Source: Christensenella massiliensis
GTDB taxonomy: Bacteria; Bacillota; Clostridia; Christensenellales; Christensenellaceae
Assembly: GCA_900155415.1 (NCBI GenBank)
Contig: LT700187.1
Span: 1,736,001 to 1,800,000 of the forward strand
Length of the DNA stretch: 64,000 bases
Reading direction: 5' to 3'
Below the pieces are notes generated by a model. It worked only from the letters and a program-made list of their open reading frames with translations, was not told where the DNA came from and made no database searches. The stretch's first letter is position 1. Each line of letters begins with the position of its first letter. Below, one piece after another: positions 8,986 to 17,460 of the stretch. The position numbers were made by a program, and so were the translations under genes.

Positions 8986-9327
8986 ATGGAAGGCGCTTTT
9001 AATTTTATGATGATATTCGACATCTTTATCGCGATATACTTATTATATTATGCGATCAAAGGGTCGGGGAAAGCATACGAGAACGATTATCCTGAAGAGA
9101 TGCAGGAAGCACACAGAAAGCTTCTGCGTACGTTCTGCTGGATCACAGGTGTGCCGCTGCTCGTGCTCTCTATTTTGGAATATACGAGCGCAGAGGGGAT
9201 CCAGTCGCCGTGGAGCATCGTCAGCATTATTTATATTCTGGCGTGCGTCGTAGCATATTTCATCATCTTCCGGGTAAAATTCAAGGAATATCTGCGCGAT
9301 CCGCGTAAAAATCTGCCGAAAAAATAA
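8986..9327 (+). CDS. Small membrane protein of unknown function
   Basis: A 113-aa protein with three predicted membrane spans: FNFMMIFDIFIAIYLLYYAI, a second around WITGVPLLVLSIL and a third around SIIYILACVVAYFIIF. A basic tail (FKEYLRDPRKNLPKK) should face the cytoplasm. It follows cysS by 17 bases. I do not recognise a family and see no catalytic motif. Confidence 0.75.
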   Translation: MEGAFNFMMIFDIFIAIYLLYYAIKGSGKAYENDYPEEMQEAHRKLLRTFCWITGVPLLVLSILEYTSAEGIQSPWSIVSIIYILACVVAYFIIFRVKFKEYLRDPRKNLPKK

Positions 9328-9335
9328 GGGACGGC

Positions 9336-9394
9336 CCCGCGGCAGCTGCTGCGGAGGAAAAAGCTGTGAAAGGTCCGGCGGCGTTTGCCGCCGG
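9336..9394. other. GC-rich inverted repeats in a 118-bp intergenic gap
   Basis: A near-palindrome (ccgcggcagctgctgcgg, 9336-9353) is followed by an 8-bp stem ccggcggc/gccgccgg (9375-9382 and 9387-9394, loop gttt). The trailing T-run is poor, so a weak terminator or mRNA-stability element are both possible. Confidence 0.45.
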
Positions 9395-9445
9395 GCTGTT
9401 TGCATTGGCAGGGGAACAGGTATATAGGATCGAAAGGAGAAGCGT

Positions 9446-9826
9446 ATGGAATTTTTGGCGCCATATCTTGATATCGTTACGACCGTTCTATATCTTTGTT
9501 CGATCACAGTCCTGCTTTGGGGCATGGTTCTGTGCCTCAGGGATTTTCTTGCTTCCCATCTCAGGAGGGAAATAAGAAGCGGCAGGATGCGGGAGCTCAC
9601 AGAGATCAAAAATAATCTGGGACGATATGTCCTGCTCGCGCTTGAGGTTCTGATCGTAGCAGATATCATCGATTCTATCGTAAAGCCTACCTTTGAAGAT
9701 ATTTTGCGGCTCGCTGCGATCGTGGCGATCCGTACCGTGATCTCTTATTTCCTGAATAAGGAGATCAGAGATTCGGAACAATGGGGAAAAATAAACGAAA
9801 AGAAACGGAGTGAACGACATGAGTGA
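9446..9826 (+). CDS. DUF1622 family membrane protein
   Basis: A 126-aa protein matching DUF1622 by its LGRYVLLALEVLIVADII span, the IVKPTFEDILRLAAIVAIRTVISYFL segment and the charged EIRD tail. Three membrane spans are expected, with the loop after span one rich in Arg/Glu. GAAAGGAG precedes the ATG. Its last codons overlap the ATPase gene start. The function of this family is unknown. Confidence 0.85.
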   Translation: MEFLAPYLDIVTTVLYLCSITVLLWGMVLCLRDFLASHLRREIRSGRMRELTEIKNNLGRYVLLALEVLIVADIIDSIVKPTFEDILRLAAIVAIRTVISYFLNKEIRDSEQWGKINEKKRSERHE

Positions 9827-10649
9827 AAATTGTACGCACGACTGCGGAAGCTGTTCGGAAAGCTGTGAGTCGAGGAAGCAGAAGCCGGAGGACTTTTTAG
9901 AGCAGCCAAACGAGGCAAGTACGATCAAAAAGGTGATTGGTATCGTCAGCGGAAAAGGAGGAGTCGGCAAGTCGCTCGTCACATCGATGCTGGCGGTCCT
10001 GCTGCGCCGGAAAGGTCTGAATACGGCCATACTCGATGCAGATATCACAGGCCCGTCCATTCCCAAGATGTTCGGCCTGACGGAAAAGGCGAGAGGAACG
10101 GAGAACGCGATATTCCCAGTCTATACGAAAGAGGGCACGCAGGTCATGTCTGTCAATCTGCTGCTGCCGGATGAGACCGACCCGGTCGTATGGCGCGGCC
10201 CGGTGATCGCGGGAACTGTGACGCAGTTTTGGAAAGATGTGATTTGGTCTGATGTGGACGTGATGCTTGTGGATATGCCGCCGGGCACGGGCGATGTACC
10301 GCTCACTGTATTCCAGTCGATCCCGGTGGATGGGATCATCGTAGTCACCTCTCCGCAGGAATTGGTGTCCATGATCGTGGGAAAAGCCGTTAAAATGGCG
10401 AACATGATGAATATACCGGTTTTAGGGCTTGTGGAAAATATGAGTTATCTGGAATGCCCGGATTGTGGAAAAAAGATCGCTGTTTTCGGCGAAAGCCATC
10501 TTAACGAAACGGCGCAGAAATTCGGACTTCCGGTCCTCGGAAGAGTACCGGTCGACCCGCAGATCGCCCGTGCGGCGGATGAGGGCAAAATAGAAGAGCT
10601 GCGCGGCGAATGGCTCGACGCGGCGGCGGAGCAGGTCGAGGGCCTATGA
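9819..10649 (+). CDS. Mrp/NBP35-family Fe-S cluster carrier ATPase
   Basis: A 276-aa P-loop protein that binds and transfers Fe-S clusters to apoproteins in the cytoplasm. The N-terminus has four cysteines (C5, C9, C12, C16), as in NBP35-like members; the deviant Walker A GKGGVGKS lies at 45-52, with DADITGPSIPKMFGL and VDMPPGTGD motifs following. A late CxxC (ECPDCG) provides the bridging cluster site. The ATG at 9819 is favoured over an in-frame GTG at 9810 because CGGAG is spaced for it. It overlaps the next gene by ATGA, suggesting that protein may be a client. Confidence 0.93.
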   Translation: MSENCTHDCGSCSESCESRKQKPEDFLEQPNEASTIKKVIGIVSGKGGVGKSLVTSMLAVLLRRKGLNTAILDADITGPSIPKMFGLTEKARGTENAIFPVYTKEGTQVMSVNLLLPDETDPVVWRGPVIAGTVTQFWKDVIWSDVDVMLVDMPPGTGDVPLTVFQSIPVDGIIVVTSPQELVSMIVGKAVKMANMMNIPVLGLVENMSYLECPDCGKKIAVFGESHLNETAQKFGLPVLGRVPVDPQIARAADEGKIEELRGEWLDAAAEQVEGL

Positions 10650-11092
10650 GCGGGAAAGCGGAAGAGGCCAGCGGTTACTTTCGTCAAGGCTATAACTGCT
10701 GTCAGGCAGTGGTTCTCGCATTTGCCGAGGAAGCCGGACTGACTGCAAAAGAAGCGGCGCTTCTCGGTTCCTCCTTTGGAGGCGGAATGGGACGGCTGCG
10801 CGAGGTGTGCGGAGCTGTAAGCGGTATGCTGATGGTTGCAGGCTTATTGAAAGGGTATGTTTCACCCAAAGATAGAGAGGGAAAAACAACCCATTATGCG
10901 CTTGTGCAAAAATTAGCGGATGAATTCAGGAAGAAAAACGGATCCATCGTCTGCCGTGAGCTTTTAGGGATAGAGGGCAGGAGCCCACACGTTCCCGAAG
11001 CGCGTACGGATGCCTATTATAGAAAAAGACCGTGCGGCGAACTCGTGGAATGCGCAGCAGATATCCTTGCGCAGGAGCTTGGAGTAAAATGA
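10646..11092 (+). CDS. C_GCAxxG_C_C family redox protein
   Basis: A 148-aa protein of the C_GCAxxG_C_C family. Signatures are GYNCCQAV near the N-terminus, FGGGMGRLREVCGAVSGMLM, then VCRELLG and PCGELVECAADIL. The conserved cysteines suggest metal or Fe-S binding, or electron transfer; no member function is settled to my knowledge. The start is the ATG overlapping the Mrp stop; an upstream in-frame extension to 10610 lies inside the Mrp gene. A terminator follows at once. Confidence 0.88.
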   Translation: MSGKAEEASGYFRQGYNCCQAVVLAFAEEAGLTAKEAALLGSSFGGGMGRLREVCGAVSGMLMVAGLLKGYVSPKDREGKTTHYALVQKLADEFRKKNGSIVCRELLGIEGRSPHVPEARTDAYYRKRPCGELVECAADILAQELGVK

Positions 11093-11134
11093 GCAATTAA
11101 AAGGCGGCGCAAACCTACGCCGCCTTTTAATTGC
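11093..11134. terminator. Bidirectional terminator between convergent genes
   Basis: A 17-bp stem pairs 11093-11109 with 11118-11134 around an 8-base loop. The arms contain AAAAGG and CCTTTT, so a U-tract is produced in both directions, for the genes ending at 11092 and 11138. Confidence 0.85.
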
Positions 11135-11137
11135 CGA

Positions 11138-11548
11138 TTATTTTTCGAAACGAGAAACGCGTTCAAATAAGGAGAGAAAAAGAAAGATAAGACCGATGGC
11201 CGTAAGGATATGCCCGATCCCGGCGATCCCTGCGACCGCCGCGCTTTCGACGATCCCCTGCACCTGTAGAATACCGCGTATCAGCATCAAGGCCGCTGTT
11301 AGTGCAATACCAATATTGTAAAAGTATAAAAAGGGTCTCCATTTTTTACTGGAAGATAAGGAAAACGCTTTTTCGAATAGGAGCAGCAAAAGGAACATCA
11401 ACATTCCCAATATCAAAAGATGTGTATGCACAGCAGCAAGCGCTGTTTCCCCCGCAAAGCCGTAAAGCTTGGTAAATTCCCGGAAAAATACGCCGGCAGC
11501 GAGTCCGGCGATTAGATAAGCCAAAGAAAATTTAAGTAAATTTTTCAT
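11138..11548 (-). CDS. DUF2871 family membrane protein
   Basis: A 136-aa four-span membrane protein matching DUF2871: the AGLAAGVFFREFTKLYGF opening, LAAVHTHLLILGMLMFLLLLLFEK, YNIGIALTAALMLIRGILQV and AGIAGIGHILTAIGLIFLF. Conserved His residues in VHTHLL and GIGHIL may bind a metal or haem, as in haem-copper-like membrane proteins, but this is speculation. The start at 11548 has a GGAGGAG ribosome site; the frame is open further upstream without one. The gene is transcribed alone, divergently from the cyclase gene. Confidence 0.85.
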   Translation of the reverse strand: MKNLLKFSLAYLIAGLAAGVFFREFTKLYGFAGETALAAVHTHLLILGMLMFLLLLLFEKAFSLSSSKKWRPFLYFYNIGIALTAALMLIRGILQVQGIVESAAVAGIAGIGHILTAIGLIFLFLSLFERVSRFEK

Positions 11549-11593
11549 CAGAAACTCCTCCTGAGAGCTTATTTGCTGTACGAGGCCATTTCT

Positions 11594-11622
11594 ATTATAG
11601 AGCATCCGCGTAGAATTTGGAA
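11594..11622 (-). promoter_or_regulatory. Predicted promoter for the DUF2871 gene
   Basis: On the minus strand TTCCAA (11622-11617) and TATAAT (11599-11594) are separated by 17 bp. Confidence 0.5.
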
Positions 11623-11649
11623 CGATTTTGTGAATAATCAAAGCGGCGG

Positions 11650-11678
11650 TTGAAAAAACAGATGAAAATCACTATAAT
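11650..11678 (+). promoter_or_regulatory. Predicted promoter for the cyclase-to-sigH cluster
   Basis: TTGAAA (11650-11655), a 17-bp spacer and TATAAT (11673-11678) form a near-consensus sigma-A promoter, 42 bases before the cyclase start. Confidence 0.7.
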
Positions 11679-11719
11679 AGACACTACGGAATGAAAAGGC
11701 AAAACTTTGAAAATATGAG

Positions 11720-12286
11720 GTGTTTAAAATTAAAATAATCGATATTACCCGTGAATTAAATAGCGAAACGAGAGTGTACGAGGGAGATCCGCACGTGCGT
11801 CTCGAAAAGTTTTTTACCGTGGATAATTACGGTTATGCCGTGACAAAGCTGACGATGGGGTCGCACAGCGGAACGCATATCGATGCGCCGGCCCATGTTG
11901 TGGCCGGAGGGAAAACGGCGCGGGAGATACCGCTTTCCACCCTCATCGGCGACGCGGTGCTCGTATATAAAAAGGATTTTCGCATTCCCCGCGGTACAAA
12001 ACGCGTCATTTTGAAAGGCTCGGAGGAAACGGAAGGGCGGCTGTCCGAAAAAAGCGCGCGCAGCCTTGTGGATGCGGGCGTGTGTCTGATCGGAACGGAC
12101 GCTCAGTCTATCGGAAACGACTCTGTGCATAAAATATTGCTTTCCGAGGGGATCGTCGTGCTGGAATCCCTCGATCTCAGCAAGGCGGAGCCGGGACAAT
12201 ATATTTTGTGCGCGCTTCCGCTGAAGATCGATACGGATGGTTCGCCGATACGTGCTTGCCTCATCCGGGAATGGGATGAGGAATGA
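11720..12286 (+). CDS. Cyclase family protein (kynurenine formamidase-like)
   Basis: A 188-aa metal-dependent hydrolase of the cyclase/KynB superfamily. The zinc-binding signature is GSHSGTHIDAPAHV near residues 47-60, preceded by VYEGDPHV. Members hydrolyse formamides, isatin or similar amides. The start is uncertain: GTG at 11720 gives MFKIKIIDIT, but a GAGG lies only just before it. No tryptophan-degradation genes are nearby, so the substrate is unknown. It overlaps the following gene by ATGA. Confidence 0.82.
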   Translation: MFKIKIIDITRELNSETRVYEGDPHVRLEKFFTVDNYGYAVTKLTMGSHSGTHIDAPAHVVAGGKTAREIPLSTLIGDAVLVYKKDFRIPRGTKRVILKGSEETEGRLSEKSARSLVDAGVCLIGTDAQSIGNDSVHKILLSEGIVVLESLDLSKAEPGQYILCALPLKIDTDGSPIRACLIREWDEE

Positions 12287-13011
12287 GCGGTACGGGAACG
12301 AAGAGAAGCGGCTTATGGGCTGTAAGACTGCTGGCGGCAGCGGGAGCGGTCCTGATCATCTTTTCGGCTGCTGTGGCGTGCATCAGCGGCACAGCGTTTG
12401 ACAAAGCTTTTTACCGGGAAGAATACCGAAAAATGGATACGGCGGCGTATGTGGGCGTTACTGATTCTGTTCTTGGACAGGCGACCGATACGCTGCTTGA
12501 CTATTTACAGGGCAATGCGGCTTCTCTGGACCTTGCGATGGAAAACGGAGAAGAATACTACAGCCAGCGCGAAAAAGACCACATGGTAGATGTAAAAGCC
12601 CTGTATCAGGGGGCGGTGTGCTTTATGACAGCGGGCTTCTGCGCAGGAGGCGTGTTGCTTGCCGGCTGCTTTCTGTGGAAAAGAAAAAATGCGCTTAAGC
12701 CTGTTCTGCAAAGCTGGTTTTGGGCGGCAGCCGGCGTGCTTGTATTTTTTGCATGCATCGGTATTTGGGCGGCAGTAGATTTCAATAGCTTCTGGGTCAG
12801 CTTTCACCATGTGTTTTTTACAAACGACCTGTGGCTGCTCGACCCGGCCTCTTCCCGTATGATACGCATGTTTCAGGAAGAATTTTTCGCCGCTATGGTA
12901 GCGCGCATTCTGGTATGGTTTTTGGCCATTGTAATAGGAAGTGCGGCCGCTGCGGGGATCGTTTACCAAAGGATGAAAAAGCATGGAAGATATCAGCATA
13001 CTTGCAATTGA
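12283..13011 (+). CDS. TIGR01906 family (DUF1461) membrane protein
   Basis: A 242-aa protein with an N-terminal membrane span, an extracytoplasmic region (FYREEYRKMDTAAYVGVT, then a stretch ending YSQREKDHMVDVK) and three further spans; the FWVSFHHVFFTNDLWLLDP segment is diagnostic for the family. The role is unknown. It overlaps the tsaD start by 29 bases, so expression of tsaD is coupled to it. Confidence 0.85.
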   Translation: MSGTGTKRSGLWAVRLLAAAGAVLIIFSAAVACISGTAFDKAFYREEYRKMDTAAYVGVTDSVLGQATDTLLDYLQGNAASLDLAMENGEEYYSQREKDHMVDVKALYQGAVCFMTAGFCAGGVLLAGCFLWKRKNALKPVLQSWFWAAAGVLVFFACIGIWAAVDFNSFWVSFHHVFFTNDLWLLDPASSRMIRMFQEEFFAAMVARILVWFLAIVIGSAAAAGIVYQRMKKHGRYQHTCN

Positions 13012-13990
13012 GACCTCGTGCGACGAAACGGCGGCGGCGGTCGTTAAAAACGGCCGGGATGTCGTTTCGCAGGCGCTTTATACACAGATTGAGATCCATA
13101 AGGAATACGGAGGAGTCGTTCCGGAGATCGCTTCGCGCAATCATGTGAAAAAGCTTCCGCATGTTGTGGAAGCCGCTGCGCATGATGCGGGAGGATTTGA
13201 GCAGATCGATGCGATTGCGGTCACGAACGGGCCGGGCCTTGTAGGGGCGCTGCTGACGGGCGTTTCCTATGCAAAGGGGCTTGCCTATACGCTGAAAAAG
13301 CCTCTTATTCCTGTTCATCACATAGCGGGGCATATTTGTGCGAATTATATTTCTCATCCGGAACTTGAGCCGCCTTTTTTATGCCTTGTGGCGTCGGGCG
13401 GCCATACGCAGATCGTGTGGGCAAAGGATTATACGGAATATGAAACGCTTGGCCGCACGCGGGATGACGCGGCAGGCGAGGCGATCGATAAAGTCGCGCG
13501 CGTGCTGGGGCTTCCTTATCCGGGCGGCCCGAACCTACAGGAGCTTGCAAAGCACGGAGATGAAACAAAATATAAATTTCCGCACAGCTTCCGCGGCGAA
13601 ACGCATTTGGACTTTTCCTTCAGCGGCCTCAAAACAGCGGTCATCAATCTGCTGCATAAATTTGACCAACAGGGGCAGACGTACCGAAAAGAAGACGTTG
13701 CCGCGTCGTTTTTGAAAAATGTCGCGGATACGCTTGTAAAAAACACCTTTGAAGCGGCGCACAGAACAGGAGCGCATGCCCTTGCAGTGGCGGGCGGTGT
13801 TTCCGCAAATGAACAGATCCGCGGGGCATTCGGGAAGAGAGCGCGGGAAGAGGGCGTTTCCCTCTATTTTCCCGAACCCCAATATTGTACGGACAATGCG
13901 GTGATGATCGCTTCCTGCGCGTATTATGAATTTTTAAAGGGAACGCGCGGGGGGCTTGAACTCAATGCGCGCCCGGTCATGGAGCTTTAA
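12983..13990 (+). CDS. tsaD: tRNA N6-adenosine threonylcarbamoyltransferase
   Basis: A 335-aa ASKHA-fold enzyme that transfers threonylcarbamoyl from TC-AMP to A37 of ANN-decoding tRNAs, normally with TsaB and TsaE. The metal-binding HxxxH is H113 and H117 in VHHIAGH; LAIETSCDETA, NGPGLVGALLTG and CLVASGGHTQI match the family. Length is standard. The start lies inside the previous gene, with AAAGGATG upstream. The partner genes tsaB and tsaE are not in this window. Confidence 0.97.
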   Translation: MEDISILAIETSCDETAAAVVKNGRDVVSQALYTQIEIHKEYGGVVPEIASRNHVKKLPHVVEAAAHDAGGFEQIDAIAVTNGPGLVGALLTGVSYAKGLAYTLKKPLIPVHHIAGHICANYISHPELEPPFLCLVASGGHTQIVWAKDYTEYETLGRTRDDAAGEAIDKVARVLGLPYPGGPNLQELAKHGDETKYKFPHSFRGETHLDFSFSGLKTAVINLLHKFDQQGQTYRKEDVAASFLKNVADTLVKNTFEAAHRTGAHALAVAGGVSANEQIRGAFGKRAREEGVSLYFPEPQYCTDNAVMIASCAYYEFLKGTRGGLELNARPVMEL

Positions 13991-13996
13991 AGAGAA

Positions 13997-14704
13997 ATGA
14001 TGAGGCTGAAACGATCGCTGCTCATCCTGCTTGCAGGAGTTATGCTGCTTATACTGTCCGCATGCGGAGCGGAAGCCGACCCTAAATATTCTTCCGTGAG
14101 CCTTGAGGGGATGAAGATCATCGTAGATCCGGGCCATGGCGATACGGATGTCGGAACGATCGGCGTATCGACAGGCCGATATGAAAAGGAAGTCAATCTT
14201 GAGATCGGACTGAAGCTGCAGGCAATGCTTGAAAAAGAGGGCGTTACAGTAGTCATGACCCGTGAATCAGACGGGCCGATTGCCGCGGCGGCGGAGACGG
14301 ATATCGCCAAGCGTAAGGAAGCGGACATGCAGAAGCGCGAGCAAATCATTCGGGAAGCGCAGGCGGATATGTATATCGGAGTCCACCAAAACAGCTTTGA
14401 GAACGAAGACGCATGCGGCCCGCAGATTTTCTATTATACTGATTCCAGCCAAGGGAAAAAACTGGCGGAGTGTATTCAAGCGGTCATGAATGAAGAACTG
14501 GAAGTGCAGGAGCCGCGCAAGGTGAATTTCGGGCGCTACCGTCTGCTCGCACCGGGGAGCCAGCCAAGCGTAACGGTGGAGTGCGGCTTTTTTACAAATC
14601 CGGAGGAAGAGCAAAGGCTGCAGCAGGATGACTATCAGGATAAGGTAGCTGCAGCTATCGTGGACGGGATCAAATATTATCAAATGGAAAATGGAACTGT
14701 ATGA
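13997..14704 (+). CDS. N-acetylmuramoyl-L-alanine amidase lipoprotein (Amidase_3)
   Basis: A 235-aa zinc amidase that cleaves the bond between MurNAc and the stem peptide. Residues 1-22 form a signal peptide and LSAC gives the lipobox (Cys23), so it should be tethered outside the membrane. The first zinc ligand is His47 in VDPGHGD, with the Glu in YEKEVNLEIG and the second His in YIGVHQNSF. Its size and single domain recall CwlD-type enzymes, but no spore-specific gene is adjacent. It starts six bases after tsaD and overlaps mrnC by ATGA. Confidence 0.9.
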   Translation: MMRLKRSLLILLAGVMLLILSACGAEADPKYSSVSLEGMKIIVDPGHGDTDVGTIGVSTGRYEKEVNLEIGLKLQAMLEKEGVTVVMTRESDGPIAAAAETDIAKRKEADMQKREQIIREAQADMYIGVHQNSFENEDACGPQIFYYTDSSQGKKLAECIQAVMNEELEVQEPRKVNFGRYRLLAPGSQPSVTVECGFFTNPEEEQRLQQDDYQDKVAAAIVDGIKYYQMENGTV

Positions 14705-15111
14705 TAGGCGGGATAGATAAAACGTTAAGACTCACAGAAGACAAAGCGGCTCAGATGCCGCCGCTGACGCTGGCCTATATCGGCGACAGCGTGTTTGACC
14801 TTTATGTGCGGACAAAATATGTGCTCGGCTGTTCCAAAAACGCCGGAGCACTGCATGCGATGAGCGTTCGTCTCGTGAATGCGCGCGCACAGGCGGAATT
14901 TGCGCATCGCTGGATGGAACACTTCACGCCGGAGGAGGCAGACGTTTTCCGCAGAGGCCGGAACGCCAAAAGTCCCTCTCCGCCTAAAAATATGAGTATC
15001 GCAGACTATAAATACGCGACCGCTATGGAAGCGGTCATCGGCTACTTGTATCTGACAGGACAGGACGAGCGGATCGATGAGATACTCGGAACGCTCGCAT
15101 TCGAAGTATGA
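14701..15111 (+). CDS. mrnC: Mini-ribonuclease III
   Basis: A 136-aa RNase III domain without the dsRNA-binding domain, which matures 23S rRNA in Bacillota. The catalytic segment is LAYIGDSVFDLYVRTKY (about 20-36), and RGRNAKSPSPPKNMSIADYKYATAMEAVIGYLYL contains the second acidic motif and the loop typical of MrnC. In Bacillus this gene lies beside cysS and rlmB; here rlmB is two genes downstream, a partly kept order. Confidence 0.95.
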   Translation: MIGGIDKTLRLTEDKAAQMPPLTLAYIGDSVFDLYVRTKYVLGCSKNAGALHAMSVRLVNARAQAEFAHRWMEHFTPEEADVFRRGRNAKSPSPPKNMSIADYKYATAMEAVIGYLYLTGQDERIDEILGTLAFEV

Positions 15112-15129
15112 ACGCAGGAGGAAAAGAAG

Positions 15130-15873
15130 ATGCCCAAAACAAAGCTCAAAACAGTATTGCTGGCGGCAACGCCGGATCCGGAGCTCATCGTCTCCATGGG
15201 GGCGAAGCTGTGCTATTCAAAGGCGGATATCGCCGCGCTTGAACAGACGGCAAAAAGTCCGGAATTTATCGACAGGCTGACGCAGATGGGGCATCTTTCG
15301 CCAATCGAGCATGCGGTCTTTTCATTTGGAATAGAAGGCGTATCGCGTGCGCTTCTCGCGCAGATCACGCGGCACCGCATCGCGAGTTTTTCCGTGCAGT
15401 CACAGCGGTATGTGAACCAAAGCGCGAAAAAGGGCGAATTCTCCTATGTGATCCCGCCGAGCATCGAGGCGCTCGGAACGGAGGCAGTGCAGAAATTTGA
15501 GAGCCAGATGAATACCATGCAGAAGTGGTATGACGAGTGGGTGGATGCACTCGGAAACGCGGGAGAAAAGTCCAACGAAGACGCACGGTTCGTTTTGCCG
15601 AACGCATGTGAGACAAAAATGATCGTTACGATGAATGCGCGTGAGCTGCTGCATTTCTTTGCGCTTCGCTGCTGCAATCGGGCACAATGGGAAATACGCG
15701 AGCTTGCATGGCAGATGCTTGCCCTTGCCATGGAAAAAGCGCCTGCGCTTTTCAAAAGCGCGGGTCCCGCATGTGTAAACGGGGTATGCAGCGAGGGGAA
15801 GATGAGCTGCGGGCGTATGGCTGAGGTTCGGGAACGGCATCGGAAACTCATGGAGGGCTGCGGACATGAATGA
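15130..15873 (+). CDS. thyX: FAD-dependent thymidylate synthase
   Basis: A 247-aa flavoprotein that makes dTMP from dUMP using methylene-THF and NADPH. The ThyX motif is RHRIASFSVQSQRY at 81-94, with RFVLPNACETKMIVTMNARELLHFF downstream. It replaces ThyA, so the cell does not need dihydrofolate recycling for this step. AGGAGG lies about ten bases before the ATG. It overlaps rlmB by eight bases. Confidence 0.97.
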   Translation: MPKTKLKTVLLAATPDPELIVSMGAKLCYSKADIAALEQTAKSPEFIDRLTQMGHLSPIEHAVFSFGIEGVSRALLAQITRHRIASFSVQSQRYVNQSAKKGEFSYVIPPSIEALGTEAVQKFESQMNTMQKWYDEWVDALGNAGEKSNEDARFVLPNACETKMIVTMNARELLHFFALRCCNRAQWEIRELAWQMLALAMEKAPALFKSAGPACVNGVCSEGKMSCGRMAEVRERHRKLMEGCGHE

Positions 15874-16645
15874 GCAGGAATACATATTTGGACGCAACAG
15901 CGTGCGGGAAGCGATCAAAAGCGGAGAGCAGATCGACCGTATCTATGTACAGCAGGGACTTGCGGACGGAAGCATTCGGGAGCTTTTGATGCTGGCGCGC
16001 CAAAACAGTCTTGTGGTGTCGGAGGTTCCGCGCAGCAAGCTCGACAGTATGTGCGCGGGGCTCGGCCCGGGAGAACGGCCGGGAAATCATCAGGGTATCG
16101 TTGCACAGGCACCGGCATTCCGGTACAGCGAGCTCGAGGATATCTTTGAGCTTGCACAGGTGCGCGGAGAACAGCCGTTTATCCTCATTTTGGAAAACGT
16201 TCAGGATCCGCATAATCTTGGCGCGGTGATACGAAGTGCGGAGGCGCTTGGGGCACACGGCGTGATTATCGGGAAACGGCGGTCGGCGTCGCTTACTGCG
16301 GCGGCGTTCAAGGTATCCTGCGGAGCGGCGCAATATATTCCGGTAGTCAAAGTAGCAAATATCAACCAGACGATAGAAAGCCTGAAAAAACGCAGCGTAT
16401 GGGTCGCCGCAGCGGATATGGATGGCCAGCCGCTTTCGGTCTCAGACCTTACCGGAGCCTTTGCGATCGTGATCGGCGGCGAGGGCGAGGGGGTCGCGAA
16501 GCACACGAAAGAATTGTGCGATCTGACTGTGAAGATCGAAATGGGAGGGCGGACGACATCGCTCAACGCTTCCTGCGCGGCAAGCATACTCATCTATGAA
16601 AAGCGCCGGCAGGAGCTGGTCAAGCGGGAAAGGAAGAGCAATTGA
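15866..16645 (+). CDS. rlmB: 23S rRNA (guanosine2251-2'-O)-methyltransferase RlmB-type
   Basis: A 259-aa SpoU/TrmH-family SPOUT methyltransferase. An N-terminal substrate-binding domain (FGRNSVREAIKSG) precedes the knotted catalytic domain with LENVQDPHNLGAVIRSAEALG, IVIGGEGEGVAKHT and the C-terminal GRTTSLNASCAASILIYE. The NHQGIVA segment matches RlmB and not TrmH. It overlaps thyX and sigH, forming one translational chain. Confidence 0.94.
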   Translation: MNEQEYIFGRNSVREAIKSGEQIDRIYVQQGLADGSIRELLMLARQNSLVVSEVPRSKLDSMCAGLGPGERPGNHQGIVAQAPAFRYSELEDIFELAQVRGEQPFILILENVQDPHNLGAVIRSAEALGAHGVIIGKRRSASLTAAAFKVSCGAAQYIPVVKVANINQTIESLKKRSVWVAAADMDGQPLSVSDLTGAFAIVIGGEGEGVAKHTKELCDLTVKIEMGGRTTSLNASCAASILIYEKRRQELVKRERKSN

Positions 16646-17331
16646 CGGAAAAAGAGACAGTGAAGGCATTGGAGCCGGAAGAGCAGGATGTCATCGTACA
16701 CGCAGGCTTTGAAAGGTATGCTCTCATGACGGACGAACAGGTCGTGATCATGGCAAACGAAGAAGAAAGCGGAACAGCGCTCGAGTATATCCTGCATAAA
16801 TATAAAAATTTTGTCCGTGCAAAGGCAAGGTCCTACTTTTTGATCGGCGCGGATAAGGAAGACATTGTGCAGGAAGGAATGATTGGGCTCTATAAGGCGG
16901 TACGCGATTATGACGCGGAGAAAAAGGCGTCGTTTCGTGCATTTGCGGAGCTTTGTATCACCCGGCAGATCATTACAGCGATCAAGACTGCGACGCGGCA
17001 GAAGCATCAGCCGCTCAATTCCTATGTATCTCTCAATAAGCCAGTCTATGAAGAAGAGTCCGAGCGTATGCTGGTGGATATCATCGCGGCGTCTAAAGTA
17101 TCCAATCCGGAGGAGATCGTGATCGATCAGGAGGATTACGCCAGCATGGAGGAGGAGATCGCTAAAATGCTTTCCAGCCTCGAAAATCAGGTGCTTACCT
17201 ATTATCTGCACGGGCTTTCCTATCAACAGATCGCGCGGCTCTTGGGACGGCACGAGAAATCGGTGGATAATGCACTGCAGCGGGCTAAGGGGAAGATCGA
17301 TAAGTTCCTTGAAGAAAAGAACAGGAAATAG
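16642..17331 (+). CDS. sigH: RNA polymerase sigma-H factor
   Basis: A 229-aa sigma-70-family factor very similar to Bacillus SigH. Region 2 contains YKNFVRAKARSYFLIGADKEDIVQEGMIGLYKAVRDY and FRAFAELCITRQIITAIKTATRQKH; region 4 near the end has SYQQIARLLGRHEKSVDNALQRAKGKI. In spore formers SigH starts post-exponential and early sporulation transcription; in others it can control competence. The TTG start overlaps the rlmB stop (ttGA). No anti-sigma gene is adjacent. Confidence 0.96.
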   Translation: MTEKETVKALEPEEQDVIVHAGFERYALMTDEQVVIMANEEESGTALEYILHKYKNFVRAKARSYFLIGADKEDIVQEGMIGLYKAVRDYDAEKKASFRAFAELCITRQIITAIKTATRQKHQPLNSYVSLNKPVYEEESERMLVDIIAASKVSNPEEIVIDQEDYASMEEEIAKMLSSLENQVLTYYLHGLSYQQIARLLGRHEKSVDNALQRAKGKIDKFLEEKNRK

Positions 17332-17376
17332 CGCGTTATAAAAGGGAAAAACAGGCGCGCACGGAGAGGGCTCGCC

Positions 17377-17406
17377 TTGACAAAACAAGGATTTTCTCTA
17401 TATAAT
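17377..17406 (+). promoter_or_regulatory. Predicted strong promoter for greA-lysS
   Basis: A perfect TTGACA (17377-17382), an 18-bp spacer and a perfect TATAAT (17401-17406), 55 bases before greA. Confidence 0.75.
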
Positions 17407-17460
17407 AAATGACATGTAAATTGGATAAGTGCGCGCAAACGCACGGCGAGGAGTAAATAA